Below, in pieces: positions 47,454 through 60,190 of a DNA stretch of 64,000 nt (the first letter of the stretch is position 1; each line of letters opens with the position of its first letter). Made by a program: the position numbers and the translations under genes. Below the pieces are notes generated by a model. That model ran no database searches. It saw only the letters and a program-made list of their open reading frames with translations, and was not told the origin of the DNA. Source of the stretch: Scatophagus argus (lineage: Eukaryota; Chordata; Actinopteri; Scatophagidae); assembly GCF_020382885.2 (NCBI RefSeq), contig NC_058504.1, forward strand, positions 2,805,019-2,869,018. Reading direction: 5' to 3'.

Positions 47454-47976
47454 TTTTTATCATAGTTTTGAGGACATCCTACTCTTCCCCAATCAGCAGC
47501 CAGCTCCCTGTGGGCAGACGCTAATTAAAATCAATAGTCTCCTTAGACTGACACTGAAGGTACGACTGCAATGAAGCAACACAACTGAGAGACGGTATTC
47601 ACTATCTTCAAATATCAGGGTTTTCACTGAGAACAGCTCTTCAGTAAGAAACAAATCCTGGGAAACACACAGTCAGATACATAAAGTCATTTTCTTTGCA
47701 GTTTAAATCCAAACCTGTTACTGTGAGTGCATATGAACCTCAGTGTTGACAGTGAAGTCTCTGTTAGCTTGGCAGGGTGAAGGTGTTGGGGGTGGGGTGG
47801 AAGGTCACAGGGACCTCATTGACCTCAAGATGTGCTCCAAGATAATCACAAAAACCTTTTGTGTATACTCAACAGGCAACAACAGTGAGCTGCATCTGTC
47901 TAAGGGCTGCTAACATCAACAGAGACTGAACGTACCTGTGAAGATCATGTTGCAACAGATGATTTTAAAATATGTT

Positions 47977-48076
47977 AATAGTTTCCTTCAAGGGATTGTT
48001 CCTCTGTCCTAATAGTTTCCTTCAAGGGAAGGAAATAGTTTCCTTCAAGGGAAACTATTAGGACAGAGGAACAATC
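47977..48076. repeat. 27-bp perfect inverted repeat inside a triplicated 19-mer
   Basis: Arms 47994-48020 and 48050-48076 are perfect complements (gattgttcctctgtcctaat plus agtttcc). The word aatagtttccttcaaggga occurs at 47977, 48011 and 48034. The pattern fits a template-switch event, not an inserted element: no terminal signals or target duplication are seen. Confidence 0.85.
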
Positions 48077-49184
48077 TGAAAAGATGAAACACGATAACTG
48101 TGGTGCATTACAATGCATCTGTGTTTTTACATGGACACCAAGTTACTAACTGTGCAAAACACGCCAGTACACCTGGACTCATCTTATCTTATATTCCTTA
48201 TCCCTTCAGTTTCTACTAAGAAACACACCAGCTATCTACCACTTCCACTCCATATGCTAATACATTAGCATATATTGTAGTGTTAGTACAAAACACTGCA
48301 GACTTGTCCTATAACATCATTAAACTCAAATTCTATACATCGTATAGAACTTCATCGCCCTGCCATTTCTCTTAGCATGCATTAATAAAATAATCTCCAT
48401 CATCAATTCACTCACAGTTTAGTGGAGGTAGATGGCAGCTGTGGAATCGTATAAGAAGACATTCGAGTCACAACAGTCCTGTGGTGCACAGGACATGGTG
48501 ATGAACGTAATCTTGACCCTTTGTCTCCAGGCTGTGCAGCCAAATTCACACCACAATCTCACTGGACACACAGATTTTCTCACTAGATGTAAATGCACAA
48601 CATGTGAGCTCTACATGCTAATTTAAAGGCATTTTATATCTGAGAGAAATGTAACTTGGTTGAAGAACACAGTAGGTACATACTGAGAAACACTGATAGA
48701 AGCATTTAGGTCTTTAAGTTTGTAGTCAAGAAACTGCAGGACTAACAATAATGCCTGTTAAGCACAAACAGCTGTGTGTGGTGGCCTCTTGTACTGTGTA
48801 TGTATAGCTGATGTGTTAATGGTGGGATGGGTGTAGGTGATAGCAGTGTAGCAGTGTTTAGTTCCATCCCACATATTAGCAGCTGCTTTCTTTCCATCCA
48901 TCACACACAGTCTGCCTGAAACGCACCACCAAAGAGACACATTTATCAAAGCCTCTGTAGATGGCAACACACACAAACACACTGACATGCACACACACCG
49001 CCAACTCCGCCAAACCTACAGTAAGGGCGATCACTGCAACACACACACACACACACACCCCAATAGTGTTGTGGTTGACAGAGTTGCGTGTGATGAATTG
49101 TATGTCTCTTCAAGACTTCTCAAAGTTAATTTTCTAAAGACTGCTGCCCATTGGAGAGGAGAGAAGAGATGATAGGAGACTGGT

Positions 49185-49188
<4 letters not shown>
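48077..49188. other. Gene-free stretch
   Basis: Short CA patches near 48,966-49,000 and 49,039-49,058. No exon recognised. Confidence 0.5.

Positions 49189-49216
<28 letters not shown>
49189..49216. repeat. (GT)14 microsatellite
   Basis: Uninterrupted. Confidence 0.95.
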
Positions 49217-49919
49217 ATCACTCAGCTGGTTTTCTATCAGAATGCTTTGGCCAGTGTTGGCTACCGGCAAAGTCTTTACTCTCACTCTCACAATTTTGTG
49301 TCACCCAATGAATAAATCTGAATTATTTTACTGGATGTATGGCAGCTGTGGAGTCAGCTCGGTGCTCATCTCAGGTCATCACATGCTACCTCGAGACGTC
49401 ATGCAGATGCAGATGGTTTAGCATCTGTGCGTGTCTGATGCAGAAAGCCTTGGTAACACGTGGCCAATCTCAAGCAGCACTTTGGTTAAGTTTGGGCACA
49501 AAAACTACTTGGTCGAGACCATGAGATCCAAACTCTCGCTGCTCTCTGTGACAGAAGATCTTTCAGCCCGTCTCTGAGCGTGGATATTCAAAACAGGTGT
49601 GGATTTGTTGTGGGTGGAGGAGATAAACAGTACTGCTCCCACATAATCAGTGTCACCCATGCAGTTCCATCCAGTGAACTTTACCTTAGGAAGGTAACAT
49701 AAACCAAAAGACAGCAGAAAACAAGGAAGGATCAGAGGAATGAGGAAAGCTGTTAGAAAGACAAGAAAAACTGACAGAAAACTCCTTCACTTGTATCAAT
49801 TAGGTACACACACAAACACAAACACACACACACACAGACCATGACAGTTAGCTACTTAGCTTGCTGCTTCTGCGTGTGTGTGCGCGCGAGCGTGTGTGTG
49901 ACAAAGTGGTGCCATTATC
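49217..49919. other. Non-coding, nothing major
   Basis: CA/TG patches at 49,804-49,838 and 49,875-49,900. Confidence 0.5.
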
Positions 49920-50170
49920 CTCCTCTGACAAAAAAACCTCTCTGAGGGCAATTTCTAGAAATTATTTTAACAATGGGGTATGCCAAATGTCAGCATTCAC
50001 TAATTATGTTTATGCTAATTGTTAATTAGTGTCTTAATGGGATGATCTTAATTAACAAAAGGTTTGCGGCTGCCGCTGGCAACGAAGCTGCCATAAAGGA
50101 GATTTAATTGCTGCACAGTGCTTGATGAACATGGATTTATTGGGCATTTTAACTACAGTGCATGTCGTTT
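49920..50170. promoter_or_regulatory. Candidate enhancer-like block, dense in TAAT motifs
   Basis: CACTAATTA (49998-50006) and TAATTAGTG (50023-50031) form an inverted pair around tatgctaattg. cttaatggg and cttaattaac follow, then ggagatttaattgctg. It is unique sequence just downstream of TG-rich DNA, without a coding frame. One of the strongest candidates by texture. Confidence 0.4.
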
Positions 50171-51179
50171 AATTCTATGATGGATAGAATGGACGAATAG
50201 AGCCGATAAAGAATTGTGTGTGATTGTGTGCGTGTGTGCGTCAGGTATTAGTGGGACACACAGTGTGGAGGCGCTGTGGTCTGTGGTACTGAAAGTCTCT
50301 TGCTGAGTGTCTGACTGTGTGACACTTTGTTACTGGAGACCTCGTGAACCACAAACTAAAGTCTCCAGCACCTGATCAACCAATCCGGTATTAATGTCAT
50401 TATGTCTGTATAATGCATATAAATGTTTGCTTGTGTTCCAGCCCCTGGAGTCCATGTTCATGGACATGTTAGACGAAGTAGCTGAAAATTGTAAATACAG
50501 TGATGGAATGTTACCAAATTCATTAAGCCAAATAACCATTTTGAGATAATTTATTTCAGTGTTTCTATTTTCCTCTAGTTTTACTCCACTAGATATATTT
50601 GACAGCTTTAGTTGAATCTGAACAATTTGCAGAGTGAATGCTGCATCAGAGCCCAAGTGGCACAATTTTAAATTAAATTATTTCATCAGCAATCAGATTT
50701 TAAAAAATGTTAGATGTGCTAAGTGGCCAGACTGACAATCAGTCATCCCAAGTGCACGTAAATGTGTAAACGTGTTTAAATTTCCTCCTTTAGTTGTAAT
50801 TTTTATAAAATTTTCATTCAAGTACTTTTGGGGGGGATTTTCACTTTTACCAAAGTAAGTATGACATTTGTGTACTCATTACTTATTCATTTAGAAGCAA
50901 TTACATGACTTCCATCCATCTATCTCTCCTCTACATGACTTCACACACACACACACACACCTCTGAACACCTTATTTATTCCTGAAAGTAGGCCTACCAG
51001 TGGACACAACAGGTAAATAAGACACCTTTGGGAGACGTTCCAGACAAGACTTGCTCGCACAACTTTCGTACCAATCCTCAATTTCAACTCCTGCTACTAA
51101 GAGCAAAAAAGCTTAAGTAAAACTGTGTTTTCTAGGCCAATCAACTTTACTGTTAAGTACCGAATTTGAGATTGAAAGG
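50171..51179. other. Gene-free stretch with fragments of a hAT-like repeat
   Basis: gttttactccactagatata then tttgacagctttagttg (50,576-50,617), and ttcaagtacttttggg (50,817), resemble the dispersed repeat seen at 59,640-59,790. No exon. Confidence 0.45.
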
Positions 51180-51498
51180 GGGCAGCAGAGTGGTTCAGTG
51201 GTTAGCACTGCTGCCTCACAGCAAGAGGGTTCGGGTTCAAATCCCAGTCTGGGCCCTTTTGTGTGGAGTTTGTTCTCCCTGTGTTTCCTCCAGTCTCTTC
51301 CCATAAGCCCAAAAACATGCACATTGGGTTCACTGACTGCTCAACATTGCCTCTAGGTGTGTGTGATTGTCTGTTTTTGTGTGTCGTCCCTGCGACTGAC
51401 AGACGACCAGTGGAGGTTGAACTCCGCCTCTCGCACTCTTGTCAGCTGGGATAGGCTCCAGCCCCCTGTGACCCTGTGGTACAGAAAATGGATGGATT
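51180..51498 (+). repeat. V-SINE, full span with internal deletion
   Basis: Head ggcagcagagtggttcagtg then gttagcactgctg, B box GGTTCAAATCC (51234-51244, one change from consensus), a shortened centre (tgttctccctgtgtttcctcc), the word gctgggataggctccagccc, and the end acagaaaatggatgg. It is opposite in orientation to the other two copies. No clear target duplication. Confidence 0.85.
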
Positions 51499-52188
51499 AC
51501 TTACAATACTTACCGACATCACACCAAAAGTGTCTCTACTGTTACTAAGTAGCACCCAACACAGGACTGTGCTCATCAGGCGAACATCACAAGGCTTTAC
51601 AGGACTTTAAGACAATGAAGCATGACTTTACTGTTATTTAAAATACAAGAGAGAGCACTTCTGTTCATCATTTCATGGCCAACGTAACCAAACAGACAGA
51701 TGATAGACTGAATAATCACATAGTAAATAAAAACATTTAGAAATGTTTGGAAATGTGCCATAAGCAAAGTCATTATTTAAAGAGACGCACTTGTTTACAT
51801 ATATTATCAATTCAGCAGGTTAAGTAGCAAAACTAAGCCTATCCAGCCTTGTTGCCTGCAGTGCCTTCATTATACTATTGATTCAGGGATACGGTTTTTG
51901 ACGACAGCCTTATTCGCATGTGATGTTTTACTGTTGTATCTTATGCCACATCCAGCCCCAGGTTAATGTGCCAAAGCAGCTGATTAGAAATTAATCATCT
52001 CACAAAAGAGAGCGTCCTGAATTTAAATTTTTGACTTTGTTGACTCCTACTGCAGACTAAAACACTCACGTATAGCTCAAGGCCTTGGTCCTGTTGCCTT
52101 GCTCTTCTGGGTGTGTCCATATTTGAGTGTGTATTGTGTGGTTATTGTGTCTTTGCAATGTGTGCTGCGAGATGCCTTGTGTTTTACT
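51499..52188. other. Non-coding, nothing recognised
   Basis: Unique sequence. Confidence 0.45.
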
Positions 52189-52298
52189 GTGTGCGTGTGT
52201 GTGTGTATGTGTGTGTGTGTGTGTGGGGGGGGGGGTGTGTGTGTGTGTGTGTGTGTGTGTGGCAGTAGGGGGGTGGGGTTTGGTTTGGGGGGGGGGGG
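52189..52298. repeat. (TG)n and poly(G) cluster
   Basis: TG to 52224, G11 (52225-52235), TG to 52262, then G-rich with G12 at 52287-52298. Quadruplex-prone. Confidence 0.95.
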
Positions 52299-53573
52299 TC
52301 ATAAACAGCAGAATGGATACATTGTGTTGTGGAGATAAAAGATTCCAGTGGACAGATCAATAGGCCATATCAGCCTGCTGTTAAATTACTGATAACACTA
52401 TTTGCTTTATTTGCTTTTTTCTGCTGCTGCACACACGCCACATTTCTCTGCCTGGAGCTCTGATGTTATACTTGACGTGTGTGTGTGTGTGTGTTCTCTC
52501 TATTATATGTTCCCACTGATAATAAAGTGAGGAGCAGTCAGCAAAGTTAGGACATTTCCTTCGTGCTCGAGTATAAATGTGACAGCTTCAGTTGCATTTA
52601 AATCCGTGTGCATATGAAAACAAATCCAGCTAATCTCTTTTTTATTCCATTTTTCTAATGTTGCTGTCTATTCTTCACATGTGCCCTGTTTTGCAAAGGC
52701 TTTTGTTGGCAACATCAAAACGTCATCTGAGAGCTTGTAGGCACACCTCTTTGAATTACTCCACAAACAAAGTAAAATCTTCATAATCATAACCAAAGTA
52801 CCACAGATCCAGGAAACAAACAACAAAATTAAATAATGTTGTAAATTATTTATTTATTATATAATATAATGTCTGAGGAGTGCACGTGTTTAGTGAGGCT
52901 ACCATTTGGTTATTTTTTTTTTAGTACATTCAGTACATTCTTTTAATCAGACTCTGAGAGGTCTGGAAGGATGACTTGCATGAATACTAACTTACAAACA
53001 TACACATTTTAATTTTCTACCTCAAATTCCATGAGCTTACAATAAAGAGATGATTCTGTAAGACGAGGCAGAGACAGCACTCGGTGTGGATTGGTGTTAT
53101 AATTGTCAGAGAGTTTGACTTAATTATCCAAGATTGAGCTCTTCAGATTGGAACATCTTGTCCTAATCATGAGGTCTTTCTTCCACTGTGATTGGCTGTG
53201 ACAGGAACACGATCGCTTTTGACAGTAAAGACATGAAGTGGACGGACAAGTGAGTTAGCAGTGGTCCTGAGGACACTGCAATTAGTCATATATTTCAAAG
53301 TAATAATTACCTATTATTTAAAAAACAATTTGCTGCATTCTCCTGTAATGGGATGTGGGACAGGTGATCTCTAAAGGAATATTTTTTGTGCTTTTTTGCC
53401 ACTCAAACAGTAGTGATCATGGTAGTGATATTAATAGACTCAGTTCCCAAGATAAAGACCAATAAAGTTTTTCAAACTTCCTTTTTGTTCCTGGTGTGTA
53501 GACCATGCATGTGTTAGTTATTTAATTTAATTTACCATTTCTAATTTATTTAAATTTTACAAAATGGCTTAAG
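52299..53573. other. Gene-free AT-rich stretch
   Basis: A TG patch at 52,477-52,494; nothing else recognised. Confidence 0.5.
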
Positions 53574-53739
53574 AGGTGGTTCAAACCCTGACCCCTGAAG
53601 TCCACATCTCAATGTGTCCTCAGACACTGAACCCCAAACTGAGCAGGTGGTATCCCCCGCCATGAGTCCACGAATGTAAAGTGCTCTGAGTGGTCAGTCA
53701 GACTAGAAGAGCACTATATACTACAGTCCATTTAGCATT
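53574..53739 (+). repeat. tRNA-derived SINE fragment with a LINE-like tail
   Basis: Starts at gtggttcaaaccctgacc (B-box-like GGTTCAAACCC). It continues with cagacactgaaccccaaact and ends gtaaagtgctctgagtgg then gagcactatatactacagtc. This order matches a common percomorph SINE that I know from memory; the tRNA head before the B box is missing. Confidence 0.6.
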
Positions 53740-55300
53740 ACAGTCTCTTATATTCTGCGGATGCTTTTTCTCATTACATTCATTCATTTTATTCAAAGCA
53801 CCTTGCATTAAGTGCATTTGAAAGAAAAATAGTCCTAGTGAGTACAACACAACACACAAAAATACTCATCAAACAGTTGCTTCAAACTAAGGTCCCACAA
53901 GTGCCACCCCAGACCCCCTTCTGAACACATCCCTGAACACAAAAGAGTCATTTCAGAATGAGTGTCTTCAGAAAAGTCACTGCTTCACAGACATTCAGCC
54001 ATATTTGATAAGCCTCTCACTCTAACTGTGGCCACTATGAGCACATCCCACGGGTTTGTTGCCCCCACTGGCTGATGCAAATGTCATTTCATACAGAGCT
54101 GTGGCACCTTTATTGTTACAACATGTTTTCTGTCATGACCGCTCACCAACGCGTGCAATCAAATAAGATGAAGGGAATGTAACTTTAAAAAGCTGCATGA
54201 GACAATGAAGTTACACAGATCGCACGAGACTTTCTGCATCACTAAAGGGAAAACGTACAGAAATATGTGGTAGACTCTCAAAGGGTGAGTAAAGTGTGTG
54301 TGCTTATCTGCCCTAGTGCTCCTGTGTGTAATGTGTCAGTGCAGGACAACAGTTCACACTTTCATATGCCGAAGGAATGTGAGTGGACTCTGGTGGAGAG
54401 AAGGTTTCCCTCTCTTTGTCCTTATAAATGTTGTCAAGTGGCCAGCTATGACCTGATAGCAGGCCACTGTGTGTGTGTGTGCGTGAGTGTGTGTGTGTGC
54501 ACGCGTGTGTGTGTGTGTGTGTATGTCCTCCCAGCAGTAAAGTGTATTTTATTGGAGTTAACACTAAGGTCAAATAAAGCAGATTTATTTCTACGGATTA
54601 CTAGCACTCTGCTAGCCAGTCCATAAAACAGAAACCAATCACTGACACACACACACAGATACTCACATGCACATACACACACATTCACAATGAAGGACTG
54701 TGCAGCGGAGATATCAGTGCCACTGTGCGAAAGAGCCACTCTGAGAATAAGGTGTTACATTTAACCATTTTAGCCCTGAAAACCCACACAAACCTCACAG
54801 TGATTTCGGGTTGTTAAAGCTGAACACTGACTCTCATCACCTGACTGGTGCACAGTGTTAACGTTCTTACCAAAATCCATTTTCCACTCGTTCACATGCT
54901 CACTTTATGTTGCATTTCATTGCAATACAGCTGTGTATACAGTGGAGTTTACAGATGCAGATATCTCACAAACATTTTGTTGCTACCTGTCCCACACTCT
55001 GAAGGAGATGAGTACAAAACACTTTGACTCAAATGCAAAATTATTCATTTCGCTATTTAGACATTGAGACTTTTTAAATCACCTTTGTCACCTTTGTTGC
55101 TGCTCGTTTCCTCCAGCAGGTGGATCATTAAAGCTGAGTTTTCTGGTGACTGAAATGAAAGGCACACAAAGTTACCATGGATGGCATTTGTAACCAGTCA
55201 GTGGCAAAAATAAATAAATACATAAAAACACACTCCTATACTTAATTGTACTTAACACATGAATAACAAATCAGCATGTTATCGTGTTTAAGTTTTTCAC
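53740..55300. other. Gene-free stretch with CA/TG patches
   Basis: TG patch 54,470-54,522 with a CACGCG core, and CA patch 54,644-54,684. No exon recognised. Confidence 0.5.
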
Positions 55301-55361
55301 GCTAAAACAACAGTAGACATGGCAGTATATTGTCGGATTAACACACATGTAGCATCTCCAC

Positions 55362-55384
55362 CCACCACCACCACCACCACCACC
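55362..55384. repeat. (CCA)7 trinucleotide repeat
   Basis: cccaccaccacc... uninterrupted. Confidence 0.95.
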
Positions 55385-55419
55385 GAAAGATGGTCAAAGG
55401 CTTGAACCGTTGATTTTTG

Positions 55420-55810
55420 ATTTATTGCGAATCTCCACATCACCGCGAGAGCTATGCATAAAGCACAAAAATACATTAACTACACAGGCATGTAGCTTCA
55501 AGCATTAGCCTAGCTTAACGTTCATTCACGTAGGTTAACACTCACAAACTCAGCTTAGCAAGTATTAAAAGTTGTTGTGACATTACAAAATTGTATTAAA
55601 GTATAAAACACAAATTAACAGTACAATATGCTATGAAGACTAACCTTGTGCCTCTTCGGAGAGCGCATTGAACAGTCATTCAAGCGTTATTTCAGTTTGT
55701 TGTGTTTACGTCCACGTTCACCGTCTCCGTTATGTTTTTGGTACCGTGTCGCGGTAGGAACTAGCGGAAATTGAGTTAGTAATTTCAAAATAAAAGCCCT
55801 TCAGAACAAA
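55420..55810 (-). promoter_or_regulatory. Possible - strand promoter and first exon, or a dispersed repeat
   Basis: On the - strand, gagaggcacaag-type sequence is followed by a good donor, CAAG|gttagt (exon end near 55646). It is preceded by CG-bearing sequence (gtgtcgcggtagg, gtgaacgtggacg) unlike the AT-rich surroundings. No coding frame follows on the - strand. It may instead be the promoter end of a copied repetitive gene. Confidence 0.25.
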
Positions 55811-57909
55811 GCAGCATATAAGGCAAGAAAAAGTTACAGCATACGAAAGATAATATCAGTAATGAAATTAATAGCACACGACTGTTAAACAGCACTGTCT
55901 TTTCTTTGGAATTAAATTTTAATTGGGTCAGTTACGACACATGATGCTGCAATAGGTTGATATGTAGTTATTATGATTCGGTTTTGTTGTATCTAAATAT
56001 GGTTTTCCCTGCTCTATACAACACGTGTGTTTTACTGTGATAGGAAAGAATAGAGTACAACTCAAGCCAAAAAAAAAAAAAATAAAAACTCCACTTCGGC
56101 TTTAATACTACTAGAACTGAATCAACACAATCATCTCTCACATAGTGTCCAAAAATGAAAATGAAGCACGCAAAGATAGGAACTTCTGAACAGGTGTAGG
56201 TTATGGTAACATGGACACAAAATGCATTAATTTCTTCATACACTTAAAATGACATCCCAGCCTCCAGTCCAAACAGTTTGCCCGAGGATTAACCGAATGG
56301 GATCCTGTTTCTCCCTGTGCACGTGTGAAGGGGGTAAATTCAGACTGGAACGGGGTGTTAATTTCAGTTGGCGTTTCGGTTTTTGAAAATGGCACACACA
56401 GTACAATATGAAACATTCAGTTCCAACTTTGGTCATCCAGCCCTTAGACTCTGTTGGAAGTGGTCACAATATTCTGCCTGTCATATTATTTGCAGGATAC
56501 TACAGGATGTGTTTTTTAGGTAAGAAGCTACAGCTGCTGTGGCGTTTCTGTCATTACTGTGACTCAGAAGTGGATGCACAACATGCTGATGAATGATTCA
56601 CTGATTAATCAAGTAGCAGAGGACAAAATGGCATTTGTTGACTTTAGACTGCACTGATTGGCTGCCATAATTTCCTGCTTTGTCAAGATGATAGGTTGTA
56701 AATATTGATCTGCTGGTCCTGTGTGTGTGTGTGTGTTCATACCTGGTACTAATAAGCATTCTTGCTTTGTTCATTAAGACACTGTGAGTCAATGAGGAAG
56801 GTAGATCTGTCCCACTTGAGGTGACGCTCTTGAGGGATTACTTTGACACGCAAGGTGAGGGACTAGAAAAGCTCAGGGCATCCACAGACTACCTTCCTGA
56901 ATCTGACTAAGCTCCCATTCATAACTTCTGAAGTTGTGGCTTATTCTAAAGTATGTGTATGTATGTAACCACTGTGCCTATGGTTCACAAGTTACAGAAA
57001 TTAGTGAAGTGTGCAGCGAGGGACCACACGATCAAATGCTGGACTGTTTGGTTGTAATTAGTATGACATTAAGCAATGCAGGCAAATGGACACAAGTGGT
57101 GTTCTGAAGTAGTTTGTGTTTTGAGTGCTTTTGTTTGCTTACTTGTCCTGAGCACAAACAACAGTTTTGTGATTTGTTTGTTTGTTTTTTTGTAAATATG
57201 TCACAAATAAAATAATTATATAGGCTGCCACTAACCAGGACTTCAACCTCCATCAAAATATAGGGAGATCTGCAATGCCTCCAATGGCATCAAACATAAC
57301 AACACATACAAATTATTTTAAAATACAGATCACCTGTGCTGGTAATGTGTGTTCTCAATGTATAATACATATTGCAATAGAGTGGTAAAAGCTGAGAAAA
57401 ACAGCTTAAAACACACTGTCACTCCCTACTCTAATAATCACATGGTTTCTCCCAGAACCTTAAACTGGTGCTCAGTTTGCCTGTGGACTCTTTTAGTCTG
57501 AGCACCCTGGAGAGCTCACTCCAAGTTCAAGACCTGCACACACTATTGCACAATCCAGCAACACATTGAAGGCAGCATTTTAGAAAACGTTATGCTACCA
57601 GAACTGTGTATTTCGATCACCACACCGAGTTTGTCTTTTGCATGTCAGGCCTCCATTCAGCCCCAGCTGAGGAGCACCTACCACATCCATAAAACAAACA
57701 CCATTAATACATACCACAGATCCAATGAAACATTTCATGCTTCTCTTTCCTGTCTCATCTCTTCCTTTATTGTTACACATTCTGTTTAAACTATTGACAC
57801 GACAAATTGAGAAGAAATGTGAGAAGCATTAGTAATGAAGAGGACCTTATTCACTGTCTTATTCACTACGGTGTGTTAGATACAGCTGAGGAGTAACCAA
57901 CTGCTTAAG
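55811..57909. other. Gene-free stretch, nothing recognised
   Basis: A(14) run at 56,069, (TTTG)n patch at 57,172-57,187 and a short TG patch at 56,721-56,734. The frames here have no motifs. Confidence 0.5.

Positions 57910-57946
<37 letters not shown>
57910..57946. repeat. (AC)18 microsatellite
   Basis: Uninterrupted. Confidence 0.95.
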
Positions 57947-57948
<2 letters not shown>

Positions 57949-58341
57949 ATCACTGAGCTGTGACCCCCACCCATAAAAACTCATCTGGCCCAGTGCCACA
58001 GCCTAACCTCAGGGTTACAACAGATCACCAAAATGACCTCCGGTCAGGTGGGGAGACAAGGGTTAAGTCACCTGTCTGTCAACTCACACCCATCCCTCTG
58101 CTCCTCTAACAACTTAATGAATCAACTGAGCAATACTTTGTGACTAAAATAAACACAGAAGAACAGAATGTTGTAAAATCTTAGCAAAATGTTGTTTTTC
58201 AGAGATGATTGCCGTAGCTTTACAAATCCCTTTTACCCATCAGAAATCAAGAGAGAGATACATAAAGGGTTAGTTTAAGTGAAGTGGTGCAATTTGTTAA
58301 GATACGGTCATAGCTTTGCTTTAAAACATTCCAGAATGAAC

Positions 58342-58407
<66 letters not shown>

Positions 58408-58435
58408 CTTTATTGATCCCGAGGGAAATTCAAGT
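58342..58435 (-). repeat. (TAGA)16 with a retroposon 3' tail
   Basis: TAGA units to 58407 abut actttattgatcccgaggg then aaattcaa. Read on the - strand this is ...gaatttccctcgggatcaat then aaagta(tcta)n, a usual end of fish retroposons. The element body, if any, would lie to the right; none is recognisable. Confidence 0.7.
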
Positions 58436-59260
58436 TGGTTACGTTCAACTAACATAACCAACAGAACGTAAAGAAAAAACCATGCTGGTGTTTTGTCAAA
58501 GACGTCCATGTGTTGTGTTGCAGACATGTCTGCTGGAGTTAGCATGTTAACCAGGTAGCTGCGGCTCGTCCTGTCCTGTAATCCCACTTTGTGCCTGCAG
58601 CGTTCTGTGCTACAGACCAAACATCACTGAATGTGTTCTGTGTGCGTCTCCAAAGCCTTAAGAACACATCAGTAGGCCACAGTATTGCACAGGCTGACAT
58701 ATTCCCTTATTTTATTTTTTTAATTGTGATTTTAAATTTATCCTAAATAGATTTTGGCAGTAGTGTAATCAACAGGCCACAAAGAAAGTTTTGTTTTTAA
58801 ACAATAGACTCAGTCATTTCCTACACCAGCTGCTAATTGTAGTTTTTGTCTGGCACTAGTTTAATCCACAGTGAGTGTTCAGGATAGCAGGGTGGTTTAC
58901 TGAGTTGAAAAAAACTATGGCGCGCGTTAAGGTACGGACAAATGAAAGTGTGAAAACGAGAAAGACAATCAGGGAGACGGGCAGAGAGACATGCAGGGAG
59001 ACAGTGAGGGACGGAGACGGGCAGACAGTAGAGTTTAATGATTCCAGATGAGCTGAGTGGTCTGCCTGACAACCGAAATGAACAGGAATCAATAGTGAGA
59101 GCGTCTGTCTGCAGCAGATAAGACACACACACACACAATGTTGACTATTAAAGACGACAGCTTGAGATATTACACTATTAGTTATGCTATTTTTAATCAG
59201 CTATCATATTTAATTAATTCTTCAGGTCAGATGCTATCTGAGTGTCTAACTGTGGGTATT
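58436..59260. other. Non-coding, nothing recognised
   Basis: cagacgggcagagagac-like repeats at 58,965-59,025 (gggagac units). Confidence 0.5.
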
Positions 59261-59284
59261 TGTGTGTGTGTGTGTGTGTGTGTG
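59261..59284. repeat. (TG)12 microsatellite
   Basis: Uninterrupted. Confidence 0.95.
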
Positions 59285-59639
59285 AGGAGGCTGGGGGGTT
59301 ATTACTCCTGTAATGGGGAAGAAGAGGGCTGCTAATCTAAAATATAGAACCTTGAAAAGACACCAAATAGAAAAACAGGCCAAGTGGAGGAAGCAGAGAG
59401 ACTGATGAAAAACGAGAGAGTCGGGAAAATAATTTGAACTCTGTGTTTAATAAATAGGGTTGTATTGATGTGGGTCTTCGAAAACAAGTACTTTTGGGCA
59501 ACATCCATCACAGAAACCTTTATCATTAGCTTGTAAATAAAAAAATTACACTGCGTCTAAAAATATGCACAAATGACACACACATAACAATCAGCAGAAA
59601 ATGTGTTTGGAGTTACTGGAATGAGCCACTGATGAACAG

Positions 59640-59790
59640 TAATGATGTGCATTTACTCAAGTACTGTACTTGAGTACAATTTCAAGAACTTATGCTCCTC
59701 TACATCTCAGAGGCAGATATTGTACTTTTTACTCCACTACATTTACTCACTTGAATTACTTTTCAGATCACAGTTTTCCTCCACTTCCTG
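59640..59790 (+). repeat. Dispersed fish repeat (catttactcaagtactgtactt type)
   Basis: gcatttactcaagtactgta, cttgagtacaatttc, atattgtactttttactcca and ctacatttactca occur in the order of a repeat that I recall as very common in percomorphs, thought to be a non-autonomous DNA element. The inner imperfect palindrome tcaagtactgtacttga is part of it. Confidence 0.55.
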
Positions 59791-60089
59791 TCCAGTGAAA
59801 ACCACGTATCTCCCAGTCTGCTGATTTGTGATAAACATAAACAACACATAAACATTTCTTTATGTGTTGTAAAAATTCTCATTCTTAAACAAAATAAACC
59901 CTTTAAAAGCCCTAAGAGGTTGACTTTTTAGCGGCTCTTCTTTCCTGTGGCTCTTACAGCACAAACATGTGCTGATCTTGTAGAATATGATGCATTGTTG
60001 TAAACTGAACCAGTCACCAGTATATGAAGTAGTTAAAATAAGCCCAAGCTTAAACATCTACAGCAGCAAAATGGAAAAGATTGTGAATA

Positions 60090-60190
60090 AATTAAGTTTG
60101 GCCTACACCTGCTCTAATTGGAAAGTGTGATGAGATGACTTTTGTTGACTTTTGGTGCCGTATAAATAAACTGAATTGAACTGAATGAAT
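60090..60190 (+). repeat. Second copy of the (aat)aaactgaattg retroposon tail
   Basis: gtttggcctacacctgctct, ggaaagtgtgatgagatgac and cgtataaataaactgaattg match the order at 26,370-26,480. Confidence 0.5.

Noticed and set aside
48432..49524. Two frames starting MAAVES about 900 bases apart as a gene pair
   Set aside because: Only about 17 bases match (atggcagctgtgga(a/g)tc); the proteins diverge at once.
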